Assembly: GCA_938075155.1 (NCBI GenBank)
Contig: CALJGL010000007.1
Location: 91,896-155,895, forward strand
Reading direction: 5' to 3'
DNA from: UBA12191 sp009937185
Lineage (GTDB): Bacteria > Planctomycetota > UBA8108 > UBA1146
Length of the DNA stretch: 64,000 nt
This document shows positions 37,133 to 47,028 of this stretch, in pieces. The position numbers were made by a program, and so were the translations under genes. Below the pieces are notes generated by a model. That model was given only the letters and a program-made list of their open reading frames with translations, searched no databases and was not told where the DNA came from. Positions within the stretch are counted from its first letter, which is position 1. Every line of letters begins with the position of its first letter.

Positions 37133-40100
37133 ATGCTCAAGACCCGTTCCTTCTCAGCGCTGACATGCACCCAATTCTTGGGTGCGTTCAATGACAATGT
37201 CTTTAAGCAATTCGTTCTCTTGATTGCCATGTCACTCTCCCTCGATTGGCTTCCCATAGATTCACAGAGCATGGCCATGGGCCTCTTTGCTCTTCCATTC
37301 GTCATCTTTGCCGTCATTGGTGGATCTATTGGTGATCGATTCCCAAAGAGGACCGTCATCATCATGGCAAAACTGGGAGAAGTCCTGATCATGGCACTCG
37401 GGATGCTCGCATTTGCCCTCGCTTCTGTGGATCAGGATCTGGGCGTCATGGCGATGATGGGCGTGCTTTTCCTCATGGGAACACAGAGCGCATTTTTCGG
37501 ACCTTCCAAATACGGAATTATCCCGGAGATGGTCAAGGAAGCCGATCTCACCCGAGCCAATGCCATCATCAGCATGACCACCAATTTGGCGATCATTCTA
37601 GGAACCGCCTTTGCTGGTTTAATGTTTCTCTACCTCAATCCTGGAGGCGACCTCTCCAAAGGAAGTCCGAATTGGTGGAGCGGCATCCTCTTCATTTCTA
37701 TCGGCCTCATCGGATGGATTTCTGCGCGATTTATTGAATCTGGAAAAAAGCCCAGCGCGCCAATGAGAAGATTGGAATGGAATCCGATTACCGAATTGAA
37801 GGCTCTCGCAAAAGACAAACCTCTTCTGGGAGCAGTCCTGTCCACAGGCTGGTTCTATCTCATCGGAGGCCTGACGATGGTCTCGCTGAATGAGTGCGGC
37901 ATCAAAATCCTCAATATGGATGACGGAGGATCCCGTCTCTTCTTCTTCGTTGCAGGTGGTATCGCCATCGGAAGCTTGCTGGCCAGTAAGTTGTCCGGAG
38001 AGAAAGTAGAAATCGGCATCGTTCCCATCGGCGGCTTGCTGATGAGCTCTGGATTCGCCTTAACAACCATCGTCGATGAAACCCTGCTCGGTTACGGCAC
38101 CACTCTGACCCTCGCCGGAATCGGAGGAGGACTGTTTTTGGTGCCCCTCGTTTCCTATATTCAAGAACGATCCAAGGGAGAAGAAAAAGGTCGAGTTCAA
38201 GGTGCTCAGGAACTGGTCACTTTTATTTTCATATTCATGTCCGCGATCGTCTGGAACCTTCTGGTCCATAGCAATGCTTTAGCACTCAGCCCTGAAGGAA
38301 CACTCCTTGCTATCGCAGCTTTAACTCTCGTAGGAACCCTAGGTGTCTTTTTCACGGTTCCTCACATTGCCGTACGATTCCCGGTCTGGATTCTGGTCAA
38401 TACACTTTACAAAATCCGCATCATGGGAATGGAGAATATTCCTCGCCGTGGTGGAGCACTCCTCGTGGTCAATCACCTCTCATATGCGGATCCATTCCTC
38501 GTGGGAGCCAGCGTACCCCGATTTGTTCACTTCCTGATGCATCGACAATTCAAAGATATGGGCATGATCGGCTGGGCCAGTCATCTCATGCGAGCGATTC
38601 CGGTCTCTAGTGAAGATGGGCCCAGAGCCATCATTAAGTCTCTAGAAGAGGCCGCTGCAAGAGCACGCAACGGTAACATCGTCTGCATCTTTGCTGAGGG
38701 TGGAATCTCCCGCACCGGCAACCTGCTTCCGTTCTCAAAAGGGCTCGAGAAAATCGCCCGCAAAGCGGATGTGCCTATTATCCCTATGTATCTGGACAGG
38801 GTCTGGGGAAGCATCTTTTCCTTCCGAGGAAAAAAGTTCTTCTTCAAGCGTCCACTGCGATTGCCTTACCCCGTCACCGTCACCATCGGTGAGCCACTTC
38901 CCTCCACTGCTACCTCTCGTGAAGTCCGTGATAAGGTCGAAGAGTTGAGCGCACAGGCACTCGACTCTAGAAAACAACCCGGAATTACTTTGGCCACTCG
39001 ATTCCTGACTGTTGCCAGAAAATCGAGTAGAAGAACTGCAGTGATTGAACAAGGGAAGTCACTCAACTTCAGGAAACTGTTGATTCTTGTTTTGGTACTC
39101 CGAAGAAAGCTGAGACACCGCCTTAAGGGGCAGCAGAATATCGGTGTAATTTTACCCGCTGGTATCGGTGGAGCTGCGACAAACCTGGCATTGGCTGTAT
39201 TAGGAAAAACGACCAGCAATCTCAACTTTACTGCCGGAACTGGCCCCTTGAAATCTGCCTGTGAACAGCTTGAGTTAAAAACCATTATCTCGGCCGACCT
39301 CTTTACAAAAAAAATTAATCTCGACATTTCAGAATTCGCACCGGATGTCGAAGTGATTGATTTGCCAGCGCTCTTGGCCAGAGAAGTCACTACCAAAGAC
39401 AAAGTCATCGCTCTTCTTACCGCTCTGCTTCCATCCACCTTCCTCAGATCTCTTCCGGATGTTCCCCATGATCCTGACTCTGATGTCTCGGTGATGTTCT
39501 CCAGTGGATCGACCGGAACGCCAAAGGGAGTCAGACTCTCTCACCACAATATTCTTTCCAACGTGAGAAGCGTCTCGCAGATTTTCGACGTGGACCACAA
39601 TGATAGAGTTGTGGGCTCACTGCCCTTTTTCCATGTCTTTGGATACACGATCACCCTTTGGTTCCCCTTAGGAAATGCCATTGGAGCGATCTACCATCCA
39701 AACCCCATGGACACCGATGCTATCGCAGAGCTCACACGAGAACAAAAAGGGACGATCTTCCTCTCTACCCCCACCTTCTACAGAACCTATCTTCGTAAAT
39801 TCAATCCTGAAGATTTCAAATCGGTTCGTATCGCTGGGGCCGGAGCAGAAAAACTGAAAGCCAGCTTGGCTGAAGCTTGGGAAGAAAAATTTGGGTCTCC
39901 CCTCCTCGAAGGTTACGGCTGTACAGAATTAAGCCCCGTGGTCTCTGTCAATCTTCCAGATCTGGACGTCCCAGGATTCCGCCAGAAAACCAGAAAATTA
40001 GGCACCATCGGGCTTCCTGTTCCCGGCGTAGTCACTCGGATCGTCGATCCGGAAAATGGGGAAGATTTACCCCACGGCGAACCCGGACTTCTACTCATCA

Positions 40101-40597
40101 AAGGACCCAGCGTCATGACTGGATACTTGGGGAGAGATGATCTGACCAAAGAAGCCTTCGAAGGCGAATGGTATAAGACCGGAGACATCGCCAAAGTTGA
40201 CAATGACGGCTTCCTGATCATTACGGACAGATTGTCGAGATTCTCGAAATTGGGGGGCGAAATGGTGCCTCACGTTCTCATCGAGGAGGCCATTCAAGAA
40301 TACATCGACCAGCAAATCCCCGACGAAGAAGAGTCCGGGGGTGAGGCCATGGTTGCTGTGACGTCTGTACCAGATGACGCCAAAGGAGAGAAACTGGTCG
40401 TGATTCACGGGAAGCTCCCCGTGGAAGCGCCAGAGATCATTGAGAACCTGCGCAGTCGTGGAGATCTACCAAACCTATGGATCCCACGCCCTGAAGCTTT
40501 TGTTCCAGTAGATGAAGTCCCTCGACTGGGATCAGGAAAACTGGACCTCAAAGCCGTTAAAAATCGAGCACTTGAACACTTTGGATTCAGCGATTGA
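37133..40597 (+). CDS. aas: LplT-PlsC-acyl ligase fusion (lysophospholipid transport and reacylation)
   Basis: 1154-aa three-domain protein. Residues 1-about 410 form an MFS-type lysophospholipid flippase (12 hydrophobic segments; QFLGAFNDNVFKQF near the start). Residues about 425-615 form a PlsC acyltransferase: NHLSYADP as the Hx4D motif and FAEGGIS. Residues about 625-1154 form an AMP-binding acyl-ACP ligase: FSSGSTGTPKGVRLSHHN (P-loop), GYGCTELSPV, YKTGDIAKVDNDGFL and a C-terminal Lys-rich ending. This fusion reimports lysophospholipids and reacylates them with the 2-acyl group. SD AAGGTGA is six bases upstream. Activity of the joined domains on one substrate is inferred from their known separate roles. 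Confidence 0.93.
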   Translation: MLKTRSFSALTCTQFLGAFNDNVFKQFVLLIAMSLSLDWLPIDSQSMAMGLFALPFVIFAVIGGSIGDRFPKRTVIIMAKLGEVLIMALGMLAFALASVDQDLGVMAMMGVLFLMGTQSAFFGPSKYGIIPEMVKEADLTRANAIISMTTNLAIILGTAFAGLMFLYLNPGGDLSKGSPNWWSGILFISIGLIGWISARFIESGKKPSAPMRRLEWNPITELKALAKDKPLLGAVLSTGWFYLIGGLTMVSLNECGIKILNMDDGGSRLFFFVAGGIAIGSLLASKLSGEKVEIGIVPIGGLLMSSGFALTTIVDETLLGYGTTLTLAGIGGGLFLVPLVSYIQERSKGEEKGRVQGAQELVTFIFIFMSAIVWNLLVHSNALALSPEGTLLAIAALTLVGTLGVFFTVPHIAVRFPVWILVNTLYKIRIMGMENIPRRGGALLVVNHLSYADPFLVGASVPRFVHFLMHRQFKDMGMIGWASHLMRAIPVSSEDGPRAIIKSLEEAAARARNGNIVCIFAEGGISRTGNLLPFSKGLEKIARKADVPIIPMYLDRVWGSIFSFRGKKFFFKRPLRLPYPVTVTIGEPLPSTATSREVRDKVEELSAQALDSRKQPGITLATRFLTVARKSSRRTAVIEQGKSLNFRKLLILVLVLRRKLRHRLKGQQNIGVILPAGIGGAATNLALAVLGKTTSNLNFTAGTGPLKSACEQLELKTIISADLFTKKINLDISEFAPDVEVIDLPALLAREVTTKDKVIALLTALLPSTFLRSLPDVPHDPDSDVSVMFSSGSTGTPKGVRLSHHNILSNVRSVSQIFDVDHNDRVVGSLPFFHVFGYTITLWFPLGNAIGAIYHPNPMDTDAIAELTREQKGTIFLSTPTFYRTYLRKFNPEDFKSVRIAGAGAEKLKASLAEAWEEKFGSPLLEGYGCTELSPVVSVNLPDLDVPGFRQKTRKLGTIGLPVPGVVTRIVDPENGEDLPHGEPGLLLIKGPSVMTGYLGRDDLTKEAFEGEWYKTGDIAKVDNDGFLIITDRLSRFSKLGGEMVPHVLIEEAIQEYIDQQIPDEEESGGEAMVAVTSVPDDAKGEKLVVIHGKLPVEAPEIIENLRSRGDLPNLWIPRPEAFVPVDEVPRLGSGKLDLKAVKNRALEHFGFSD

Positions 40598-40656
40598 TGT
40601 GACTGGTTCTCTCCCCCGAAAGACCTCATGATGACCATGAGACAGGAGGGGCCACG

Positions 40657-40998
40657 ATGTCCACAGATGAAGTCGAAGATCTAGGTCTTAGAAATTTCCA
40701 GAAGACCATCGAGCAGATCTATTTTGATAAGGATTCCAACAGAGGTGTCGAGGGATCCTTCATGTGGCTCGTCGAGGAGGTCGGGGAATTGGCACGCAGT
40801 CTTAATTCTTCTGAAGCCAATTGTCCTGAAGAACGTGCTGAGTTTGCTGACGTCTTAGCATGGCTCGCCAGCATTGCCTCACTCAGAGGTGTGGATTTGG
40901 CAACATGCGTCCACGAGAAATATGGAACTGGCTGCCCCAGATGCCAGAGTCAGCCCTGTATCTGTCAACACCGAGAAGACAACCCGGCGAGTTCATGA
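40657..40998 (+). CDS. MazG-like nucleotide pyrophosphohydrolase with zinc-binding tail
   Basis: 113-aa MazG-like protein: SFMWLVEEVGELARSL with the metal Glu residues, then ERAEFADVLAWLASIASLRGVDL, matching the MazG/MazG-like EExxE and D helix, which hydrolyses nucleoside triphosphates to monophosphates. The tail adds CPRCQSQPCIC, likely a zinc site. Its stop overlaps the next start in ATGA, so it is coupled to the Lpt permease gene. SD is GGAGG before ATG. Confidence 0.87.
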   Translation: MSTDEVEDLGLRNFQKTIEQIYFDKDSNRGVEGSFMWLVEEVGELARSLNSSEANCPEERAEFADVLAWLASIASLRGVDLATCVHEKYGTGCPRCQSQPCICQHREDNPASS

Positions 40999-42224
40999 AA
41001 AAAATCGGCGTTCTCGATCGATATCTCCTAAAGGATCTCACTGTGTCGTCCATCTTTTGTCAGATGGTCCTCAGTATTCTTGTCAGCATCGTCTTCTCCA
41101 TGAAGGCGGTCAGCTCCGGATACTCGCTGGGTATCGTCATCCCCTGGCTAGGGGACAGTTTGCTTTACAGTCTTTACTTCACGGTTCCACTTTCTGTGAT
41201 GGCGGGGTGTACTCTCAGTTACGGAAGATTCGTGGCCGATCGTGAGTACACCGCTTCAGTCGCTAGCGGTATCAGTCCGATACGACTGTTCCTTCCGATG
41301 TTTCTTCTTGTCGCTCCAGTGATGCTCGGTCTACTTTTAACCCAATCGACACTCTTGCCGGAGCTTCAACACCGCAAGCAGGATCTAAGCCGCTTCTTTA
41401 TCAAGCAACTCGAAAATATTGGAGACGGTCGAAAAGGGCAGATCCCATTGGACGAACAGGGCGGAGTCATCTACTGGGAAGAGATCCGCAAAGGAACCGA
41501 TATGAGTATGGTCTACATCGAAAAACAATTGGATGCCCAAGGTGGAAGCGCTGTTCCCTCTCTCGCAGATATGGACGAAAAACCCCCAACGACGATATTG
41601 GCGGATAGAGCAAAACTCAGCATTGCAGAGAACAAAGCGGTGATTCGTCTCACCTTAAGAGACGTTCAAGTCATGTACCCTGTAAATCGATCCGAGGATG
41701 GCACCAGAGATTTATTGAACTGGGATCATGAAAAAATTAACTTCGACCAATTCAATGTGGACTTCCCGATCAACTCCAGCAAACGCAGGCAAAACGACCT
41801 CCCCACAGCGGATTTGATTTCTTTAATGAATGGAAAAAAATCTGAGTTGGACACTGTTGAAGCGATGCTCAATGTGCCATCAGACCCGGATACAAAAAGA
41901 GCACTTCAATCAGAGAAAAATGCATTAACCCGATCCTTGAGGCGGGGCGATACGGAGATCTGGCGGCGAAGAGCGATGGCCCTTGCTGTGTTATCATTTG
42001 CGCTACTTGGCTCTCCGTTAGCACTTCTCTTGCGAACGAATCAACGTTTGGTCCCCTTCTTTTTCGCAGTCTTGGCGGTTCTCGCAGTGTTTTACCCATT
42101 GACCTACGGCGGGATTCAACTGAGTAGAGCGACCGGTGCTCCAGCATGGATCACTGTGCTTTCCGGAAACTACGCTCTCATCCTGGTTTCGCTTGGCCTT
42201 ATTTTCCGATTGAGGCTGCGATGA
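40995..42224 (+). CDS. lptF: LptF/LptG family permease (first)
   Basis: 409-aa inner-membrane permease of the LptF/LptG (YjgP/YjgQ) family that, with LptB, extracts LPS from the inner membrane. Two N-terminal helices, a long periplasmic beta-jellyroll-like segment (about 130-300), then four C-terminal helices (WRRRAMALAVLSFALLGSPLALLL, FFFAVLAVLAVF) are visible. The true ATG at 40995 overlaps the MazG stop; the longer in-frame extension upstream reads through mazG and is rejected. Which of F or G this is cannot be told by sequence alone; both are expected. Confidence 0.88.
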   Translation: MKKIGVLDRYLLKDLTVSSIFCQMVLSILVSIVFSMKAVSSGYSLGIVIPWLGDSLLYSLYFTVPLSVMAGCTLSYGRFVADREYTASVASGISPIRLFLPMFLLVAPVMLGLLLTQSTLLPELQHRKQDLSRFFIKQLENIGDGRKGQIPLDEQGGVIYWEEIRKGTDMSMVYIEKQLDAQGGSAVPSLADMDEKPPTTILADRAKLSIAENKAVIRLTLRDVQVMYPVNRSEDGTRDLLNWDHEKINFDQFNVDFPINSSKRRQNDLPTADLISLMNGKKSELDTVEAMLNVPSDPDTKRALQSEKNALTRSLRRGDTEIWRRRAMALAVLSFALLGSPLALLLRTNQRLVPFFFAVLAVLAVFYPLTYGGIQLSRATGAPAWITVLSGNYALILVSLGLIFRLRLR

Positions 42225-43369
42225 AAAACTTTTGGAATCGACCTCCTCTCAAATGGCTGCCATTGAAAACCATCGATCGATACCTGATCCGGCAATACCT
42301 GATCTCGTGGTCGATCGTCTCATTTGCCATTCTTTCGCTGTTTTGCGTCATCGATGGAGTTTCCAGGCTTGACCGATTCTTGCGTCATGATCAGCCGCTT
42401 CCCCTTGTCATGTTCCAGTATTTTTCAGCCATGGTTCCCATCTACTTCACTCAGTATCTAGGACCGATCCTGACACTCTTCGCAGCCATGTTCACCGCGA
42501 CTCAAATTAATAAGGGTCATGAACTGATTCCTCTCAGAGCCTCAGGGCTGCCGTTACCAAGAATTCTGGCTTCCTTTTTCCTGATGGCCTTGGTGATGGC
42601 AACGATGATGATCGTCGTTCAGGAAGCCGTAATCCCGTCACTGAAAGACCGCATTCGCCTTGCTGACTCTTATGGCAGATCAAAAAACAACATCAAGCCC
42701 GACATGGTCTCCGATAGTTTGAGCAACTTGATTCAAGTCGGCAGTTATCTTCCCCACGAAAAGCGTGGGCAAAAAGTTCGCATCACTTCTACTCATCCAG
42801 ACTCTTCAACGCCCAAATCCATCATCGTAGCGAGAGAACTCATCTGGAAGGTTCCTCCAGCAGGTGAACCATACTGGCTATTACGAGAGGGCAAAAAAGA
42901 ACAGTTTGATCAAGAAGGTCTCAAAATTCCAGTTCCCCAACCCGATGGTACTGTCAGCTTGAGTCTTTCATTTGACGAACTCAAACTTGAAACCGATATG
43001 CGCCCCGTCGACTTGGAATCAAGCGACCGGGAAATCGAGTATCTCTCTTTCACAGAGTTGAGAGACCAATACAAGCGAAGACCTCATCTCGCCCACTTGG
43101 AAGTCAAGATCCACCGCAGGTTCGCATTCCCATTGGCCAACTTCATTCTGCTTCTATTGGGACTCCCCTTTATCATGAGGACAGAGAGCCAATCCATCGT
43201 TTTAGGATTGTCGATATCACTCGCTCTAGGCACCGGATATTTAATCTTCACCGAGATCTGTTCACATTTGGGGAATAAAGGCGGGATCAATCCGATGTTA
43301 TCAGCATGGTTGCCCGTATTGTTTTTTGGAGCATTGGGGCTGACTCTATTCGATGGAATTGAAGACTGA
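42221..43369 (+). CDS. lptG: LptF/LptG family permease (second)
   Basis: 382-aa partner permease of the preceding gene. DRYLIRQYLISWSIVSFAILSLFCVIDGVSRLDRFLRH opens helix 1, ILTLFAAMFTATQINKGHELIPLRASGLPLPRILASFF follows, and the C-terminal helices include RRFAFPLANFILLLLGLPFIMR and LGLSISLALGTGYLIF. Starts at 42221, overlapping the previous stop in ATGA. Together with mazG and the LplT-Aas gene upstream, the two form an envelope-lipid operon. LptB, LptC and LptA are not in this window. Confidence 0.88.
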   Translation: MKNFWNRPPLKWLPLKTIDRYLIRQYLISWSIVSFAILSLFCVIDGVSRLDRFLRHDQPLPLVMFQYFSAMVPIYFTQYLGPILTLFAAMFTATQINKGHELIPLRASGLPLPRILASFFLMALVMATMMIVVQEAVIPSLKDRIRLADSYGRSKNNIKPDMVSDSLSNLIQVGSYLPHEKRGQKVRITSTHPDSSTPKSIIVARELIWKVPPAGEPYWLLREGKKEQFDQEGLKIPVPQPDGTVSLSLSFDELKLETDMRPVDLESSDREIEYLSFTELRDQYKRRPHLAHLEVKIHRRFAFPLANFILLLLGLPFIMRTESQSIVLGLSISLALGTGYLIFTEICSHLGNKGGINPMLSAWLPVLFFGALGLTLFDGIED

Positions 43370-43392
43370 AGAAAGAGCTCTGCTGAAGAAGA

Positions 43393-43959
43393 TCAGGATC
43401 TCAATTTGATCTTTTCGACGGCTCTTTGATATCTCTTCCGCACTAACTCAGTAGAAATAGAAAGTTGCTCAGAAATCTGCTGGGTTGATTTCCCATCGAG
43501 TTTTAACCACATGACGCTGGAATAATCGTCATCTAGTTCGTCAATCAACGAATGCAGCCATTCAGATTCCTCTCTCTGAATAGCAAGAACTTCGCCGCCG
43601 AGCAAATCGATATCAACCGGGATTGAAACGATGCCCCCAGGAATATTGGATTCGCCCTCAAACTTTCGGAGCGACTTCACAGCATCCAATACAGTCCACT
43701 TCGCATTTTGAAGAACGAGTTTGCGGAAGTCCTCGAATTCTGAATCGGTTCCCAACACCTCGATAACTTTCAATGCCCTGAGAAATACCTCTTGGCAAAG
43801 GTCATCCAGCTGAATTTTTCTTTTCAGAGAAATACTCGCTTGCTGAGACAAATATCTTTCTATCTCAGGGTGCACTTTTTCAAACAACTCACTCCGTGCG
43901 GAATCGACACCGAGCATTGCATTCGTCAAAGTCTCTTGAAAGTTGTTTCCACTATTCAA
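43393..43959 (-). CDS. ECF-type RNA polymerase sigma factor
   Basis: 188-aa sigma factor: region 2 at about 20-90 (LDDLCQEVFLRALKVIEVL, FRKLVLQNAKWTVLDAVKSLRK) and region 4 at about 140-188 (EWLHSLIDELDDDYSSVMWLKLDGKSTQQISEQLSISTELVRKRYQRAVEKIKL). It is smaller than the sigma factor at 36324 and not closely similar. It converges on lptG, with 23 bases between stops. No anti-sigma gene adjacent. Bases 43960-44243 upstream hold no gene; the region may include its promoter. Confidence 0.92.
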   Translation of the reverse strand: MNSGNNFQETLTNAMLGVDSARSELFEKVHPEIERYLSQQASISLKRKIQLDDLCQEVFLRALKVIEVLGTDSEFEDFRKLVLQNAKWTVLDAVKSLRKFEGESNIPGGIVSIPVDIDLLGGEVLAIQREESEWLHSLIDELDDDYSSVMWLKLDGKSTQQISEQLSISTELVRKRYQRAVEKIKLRS

Positions 43960-44243
43960 CAGGTATCCTTCGAGAAAATGTGAGGTTTCTAGTGAAGACT
44001 AATCTACAAAATCCACCAGCGAGCGCTAGGGCACAATTATCAATATTAAATAACACCGCTCAAAAAACTTTATCTGAAAAGCGATAATCTCAAAAATAGT
44101 TGTCACACACTCGCATTGGGGCTCGCTAGTAGGGTGAAGGCTAGGAATACCTTCCTTGTATTCACAGAAAATGCCTGAGGCTCGGGGGTAGGTAAATGGC
44201 CGTTCAACCGCCCCTGAGTTCTCTTTTTGTGGCAAAATGAGTA

Positions 44244-45386
44244 TCAGCGACCGATCGCCTGATCTAAATCCTCAATCAAATCGCCCACATCCTCAATCCC
44301 CACCGAAATTCTGATCAAGCCGTCCGAGAGCCCCTCTGCATGACGGACTTCCACAGGAATGGCTCCATGAGTCATCGTCGGAGGGTGCTCAATCAGGCTT
44401 TCCACGCCACCAAGGCTTTCTGCCAATGCGAATACATGGGTATTGGATACAACCTCTCTGGCACGCTCCTCAGAAGCTCCAGCAAGTTCAAAGGAGATCA
44501 TGCCACCGGGTGCACTCATTTGCCGGGAAGCAATCTCATATCCCTCATGGCTTTCTAGCCCTGGATAAAACACCTTGCCGATACGATCATCTGAATCGAG
44601 CCAATGAGCTATTTTCTCGGCATTACTGCAATGCCGCTCCATACGAACGGCAAGAGTCTTGGTTCCCCTGAGAGTCAAAAAGCAATCGAGAGGTCCGGGA
44701 ATACCTCCCACGGAATTTTGAATGAACGCTAATTTATCCCGAAGATCGGAACTGGAAGTGATCAATGCACCCCCTACGACGTCTGAGTGTCCACCCAGAT
44801 ATTTAGTCACAGAGTGAACTACGATATCTGCGCCCAATGCCAGCGGTTGCTGTAAGTAAGGAGTCGCAAAAGTATTATCGACTACGAGTAATACATCTTT
44901 TTCCTTACAAATTTTTGCCACCTCAGCGATGTCGGTGATTTTCAGCAACGGATTAGTAGGAGTCTCCAGCCATACCATCCGGGTCTCTTCCTTGATGGCA
45001 TCTCTCACCTGATCCAAGTCTCCGGTATTAACGAAGTCAAATCCGATCCCCATGGGCTGGTAAATCTGAGTGAAGATTCGGTGCGTGCCTCCATAGAGAT
45101 CGTTACCAGCAACAACATGGTCACCGGTTCCTAATAGTTTAAGAACCGCATCTGTAGCCGCGAGACCACTCGCAAAGCAGAGTCCGTAATCGCCTCCCTC
45201 TAATGAAGCTAGATTTGCTTCGAGGGCAGCTCTCGTAGGATTACCCGTTCTGGAGTATTCATATCCTTTGTGTACACCCGGTGCTTCTTGCACATAGGTG
45301 GAAGTCAGGTAAACGGGTGTCATCACAGCTCCGGTTGATGGATCAGGATGCTGGCCGGCATGAATGGCGCGTGTTGAAAATTTCAA
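44244..45386 (-). CDS. Cystathionine gamma-lyase or gamma-synthase (PLP)
   Basis: 380-aa PLP enzyme of the Cys/Met metabolism family. Signatures are FSTRAIHAGQHPDPSTGAVMTP at the start, EYSRTGNPTRAALE, VDNTFATPYLQQPL and SVTKYLGGHSDVVGG, whose Lys is the Schiff base, and SLGGVESLIEHPPTMTH near the end. Directly preceded by the cystathionine beta-synthase gene with a 2-base gap, so a gamma-lyase role (cystathionine to cysteine, reverse transsulfuration) is favoured over methionine synthesis; sequence alone does not distinguish these. Confidence 0.93.
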   Translation of the reverse strand: MKFSTRAIHAGQHPDPSTGAVMTPVYLTSTYVQEAPGVHKGYEYSRTGNPTRAALEANLASLEGGDYGLCFASGLAATDAVLKLLGTGDHVVAGNDLYGGTHRIFTQIYQPMGIGFDFVNTGDLDQVRDAIKEETRMVWLETPTNPLLKITDIAEVAKICKEKDVLLVVDNTFATPYLQQPLALGADIVVHSVTKYLGGHSDVVGGALITSSSDLRDKLAFIQNSVGGIPGPLDCFLTLRGTKTLAVRMERHCSNAEKIAHWLDSDDRIGKVFYPGLESHEGYEIASRQMSAPGGMISFELAGASEERAREVVSNTHVFALAESLGGVESLIEHPPTMTHGAIPVEVRHAEGLSDGLIRISVGIEDVGDLIEDLDQAIGR

Positions 45387-45388
45387 GA

Positions 45389-46765
45389 TCAGGACCTTCT
45401 TCCACTCATGGAGTGAATCATGTCGTACTTAGTAATAATCCGGAATCCCTCTGGAGTCTCGACAAGAACTGCAGCGGATGGCTTACTGGCGAGATGTGCG
45501 AAAATGGCATCAGCGCTAGCACCCTCGCTCACAACGGGAAATGACTCTTCCATGATTTCCCTTAGTTCGCATTCCAACATTTCAGTCCCTGCGAGCATTT
45601 TTTCTAGAACAACAGCTTCTCGAACACTGCCTACAGGAACGCCATTTTCAAAAACAGGAATCTGGCTGATCTCTTCACTTTGCATTTTCTCTACAGCGGT
45701 TCGCAAAGAGTCTGAAGGCGACATCTCTATTAAGGGATTCTTTCGAGTTCCTCTTTTGTTGAGAATTTCTCCAGCACTCAAGTGAAGAGAAATATCGAGT
45801 AAACCGTTCGTCCTCAACCAATCGTCGTCATATACCTTACTGAGGTATCTTTCCCCAGTATCAGGAATGATCACAACCATGAGATCGTCTGGGCCCATAC
45901 TTTTGGCCGCTTCAACAGCTGTGCACATGGCCGTTCCAGCGGAAGAACCACTGAGGAGACCTTCTTCTCTGGCCAATCTTTGAGCCATTGAAAAAGCGTC
46001 TTTGTCATTCACTTGGATCACTTCATCTATCAGAGAAAAATCGATGGTTCCAGGAATCATGTCTTCGCCGATACCCTCAGTTTTATAAGTATTGGCTTCG
46101 CCTAATTTCCCTGTCTCAAAATATTCTTTGTACAGAGATCCAACGGGATCCCCGCCGATGACTTTTAAGTCCGGGTTTTTCTCTTTCAGGTAACGAGCGA
46201 TTCCACTCACAGTTCCACCCGTACCTAACCCACAAACGAAGTGAGTTATTTTCCCATCGGTGTCATCCCAAATCTCAGGACCTGTGGACACGTAGTGAGC
46301 ATGCGGGTTCCACTCATTAAAGTATTGGTTGGGATTGAACGCATTCGGATCTTCTTCCGTCAGACGTTTCGCCACGGAATAGTATGAACGTGGATCATCG
46401 GGCTCGACGGCTGTAGGACAAATAATGACTTCAGCACCAAAGGCTCTCAGGAGTTTTGATTTCTCCTCCGCAACCTTATCTGGCATGGTAAAAATCGCTT
46501 TGTATCCACGCACTGAGGCTGTCAACGCCAAGCCTAAACCTGTATTTCCAGAAGTACACTCCACGATGGTTCCGCCGGGCTTGAGGAGGCCCTCACGCTC
46601 AGCAGCATCGATCATGTGCACACCAATGCGATCCTTGATACTGCCTCCTGGATTGAAGGCCTCAACTTTCGCCACCATCGTTCCCGGGAGCCCTCGGGAA
46701 ATGCGATTGATTCGAACCAGCGGAGTCCCTCCGATGGTATCCAAGATATGATCATGTACTTTCAT
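45389..46765 (-). CDS. cbs: Cystathionine beta-synthase with CBS domain pair
   Basis: 458-aa PLP enzyme that joins serine and homocysteine into cystathionine. Residues about 1-330 are the fold-type II catalytic core: TIGGTPLVRINRIS, PGGSIKDRIG with the PLP Lys, CTSGNTGLGLALTA and GLGTGGTVSGIARYL. Residues about 335-458 form two CBS domains (VEKMQSEEISQIPVFENGVPVGSV, AIFAHLASKPSAAVLVETPEGFRIITKYD), which sense adenosyl ligands in some relatives. Unlike the human enzyme there is no N-terminal heme region. The first gene of the transsulfuration operon; the 263-base gap to nagB contains a small ORF (46802-46927). Confidence 0.95.
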   Translation of the reverse strand: MKVHDHILDTIGGTPLVRINRISRGLPGTMVAKVEAFNPGGSIKDRIGVHMIDAAEREGLLKPGGTIVECTSGNTGLGLALTASVRGYKAIFTMPDKVAEEKSKLLRAFGAEVIICPTAVEPDDPRSYYSVAKRLTEEDPNAFNPNQYFNEWNPHAHYVSTGPEIWDDTDGKITHFVCGLGTGGTVSGIARYLKEKNPDLKVIGGDPVGSLYKEYFETGKLGEANTYKTEGIGEDMIPGTIDFSLIDEVIQVNDKDAFSMAQRLAREEGLLSGSSAGTAMCTAVEAAKSMGPDDLMVVIIPDTGERYLSKVYDDDWLRTNGLLDISLHLSAGEILNKRGTRKNPLIEMSPSDSLRTAVEKMQSEEISQIPVFENGVPVGSVREAVVLEKMLAGTEMLECELREIMEESFPVVSEGASADAIFAHLASKPSAAVLVETPEGFRIITKYDMIHSMSGRRS

Positions 46766-46801
46766 CTATTCACTCTCTTCATGCCTTCAGGGAGCTCTGC
46801 T

Positions 46802-46927
46802 TCACTGAAGAACTGTCCACCTACTGATTTGACGGAGACTGACAGACTCCTCAGAAGGTACACGAAACATGATAATACCCGAGACGCTCAAGAATACGAT
46901 TCCAGTAATAATTCTCAGGATCCTCAC
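46802..46927 (-). CDS. Possible 41-aa small membrane protein or leader peptide
   Basis: A GTG-started ORF of 41 residues lies 36 bases upstream of the cbs ATG on the same strand. It reads as one hydrophobic helix (ILRIITGIVFLSVSGIIMF) followed by a charged tail (RVPSEESVSLRQISRW). There is no strong SD, and homologues cannot be checked here, so this may be coincidence or a small membrane gene or leader peptide of the cbs operon. Confidence 0.3.
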   Translation of the reverse strand: MRILRIITGIVFLSVSGIIMFRVPSEESVSLRQISRWTVLQ

Positions 46928-47028
46928 GGGGTTCAGGTCCTTGGCCTAGGGGGATACGTCGGATAGGTTCCCTTTAGGACACTCAAGTCGTTTAATCATC
47001 GCCTACGGGAGAAAGGAGATTTTGGAAA

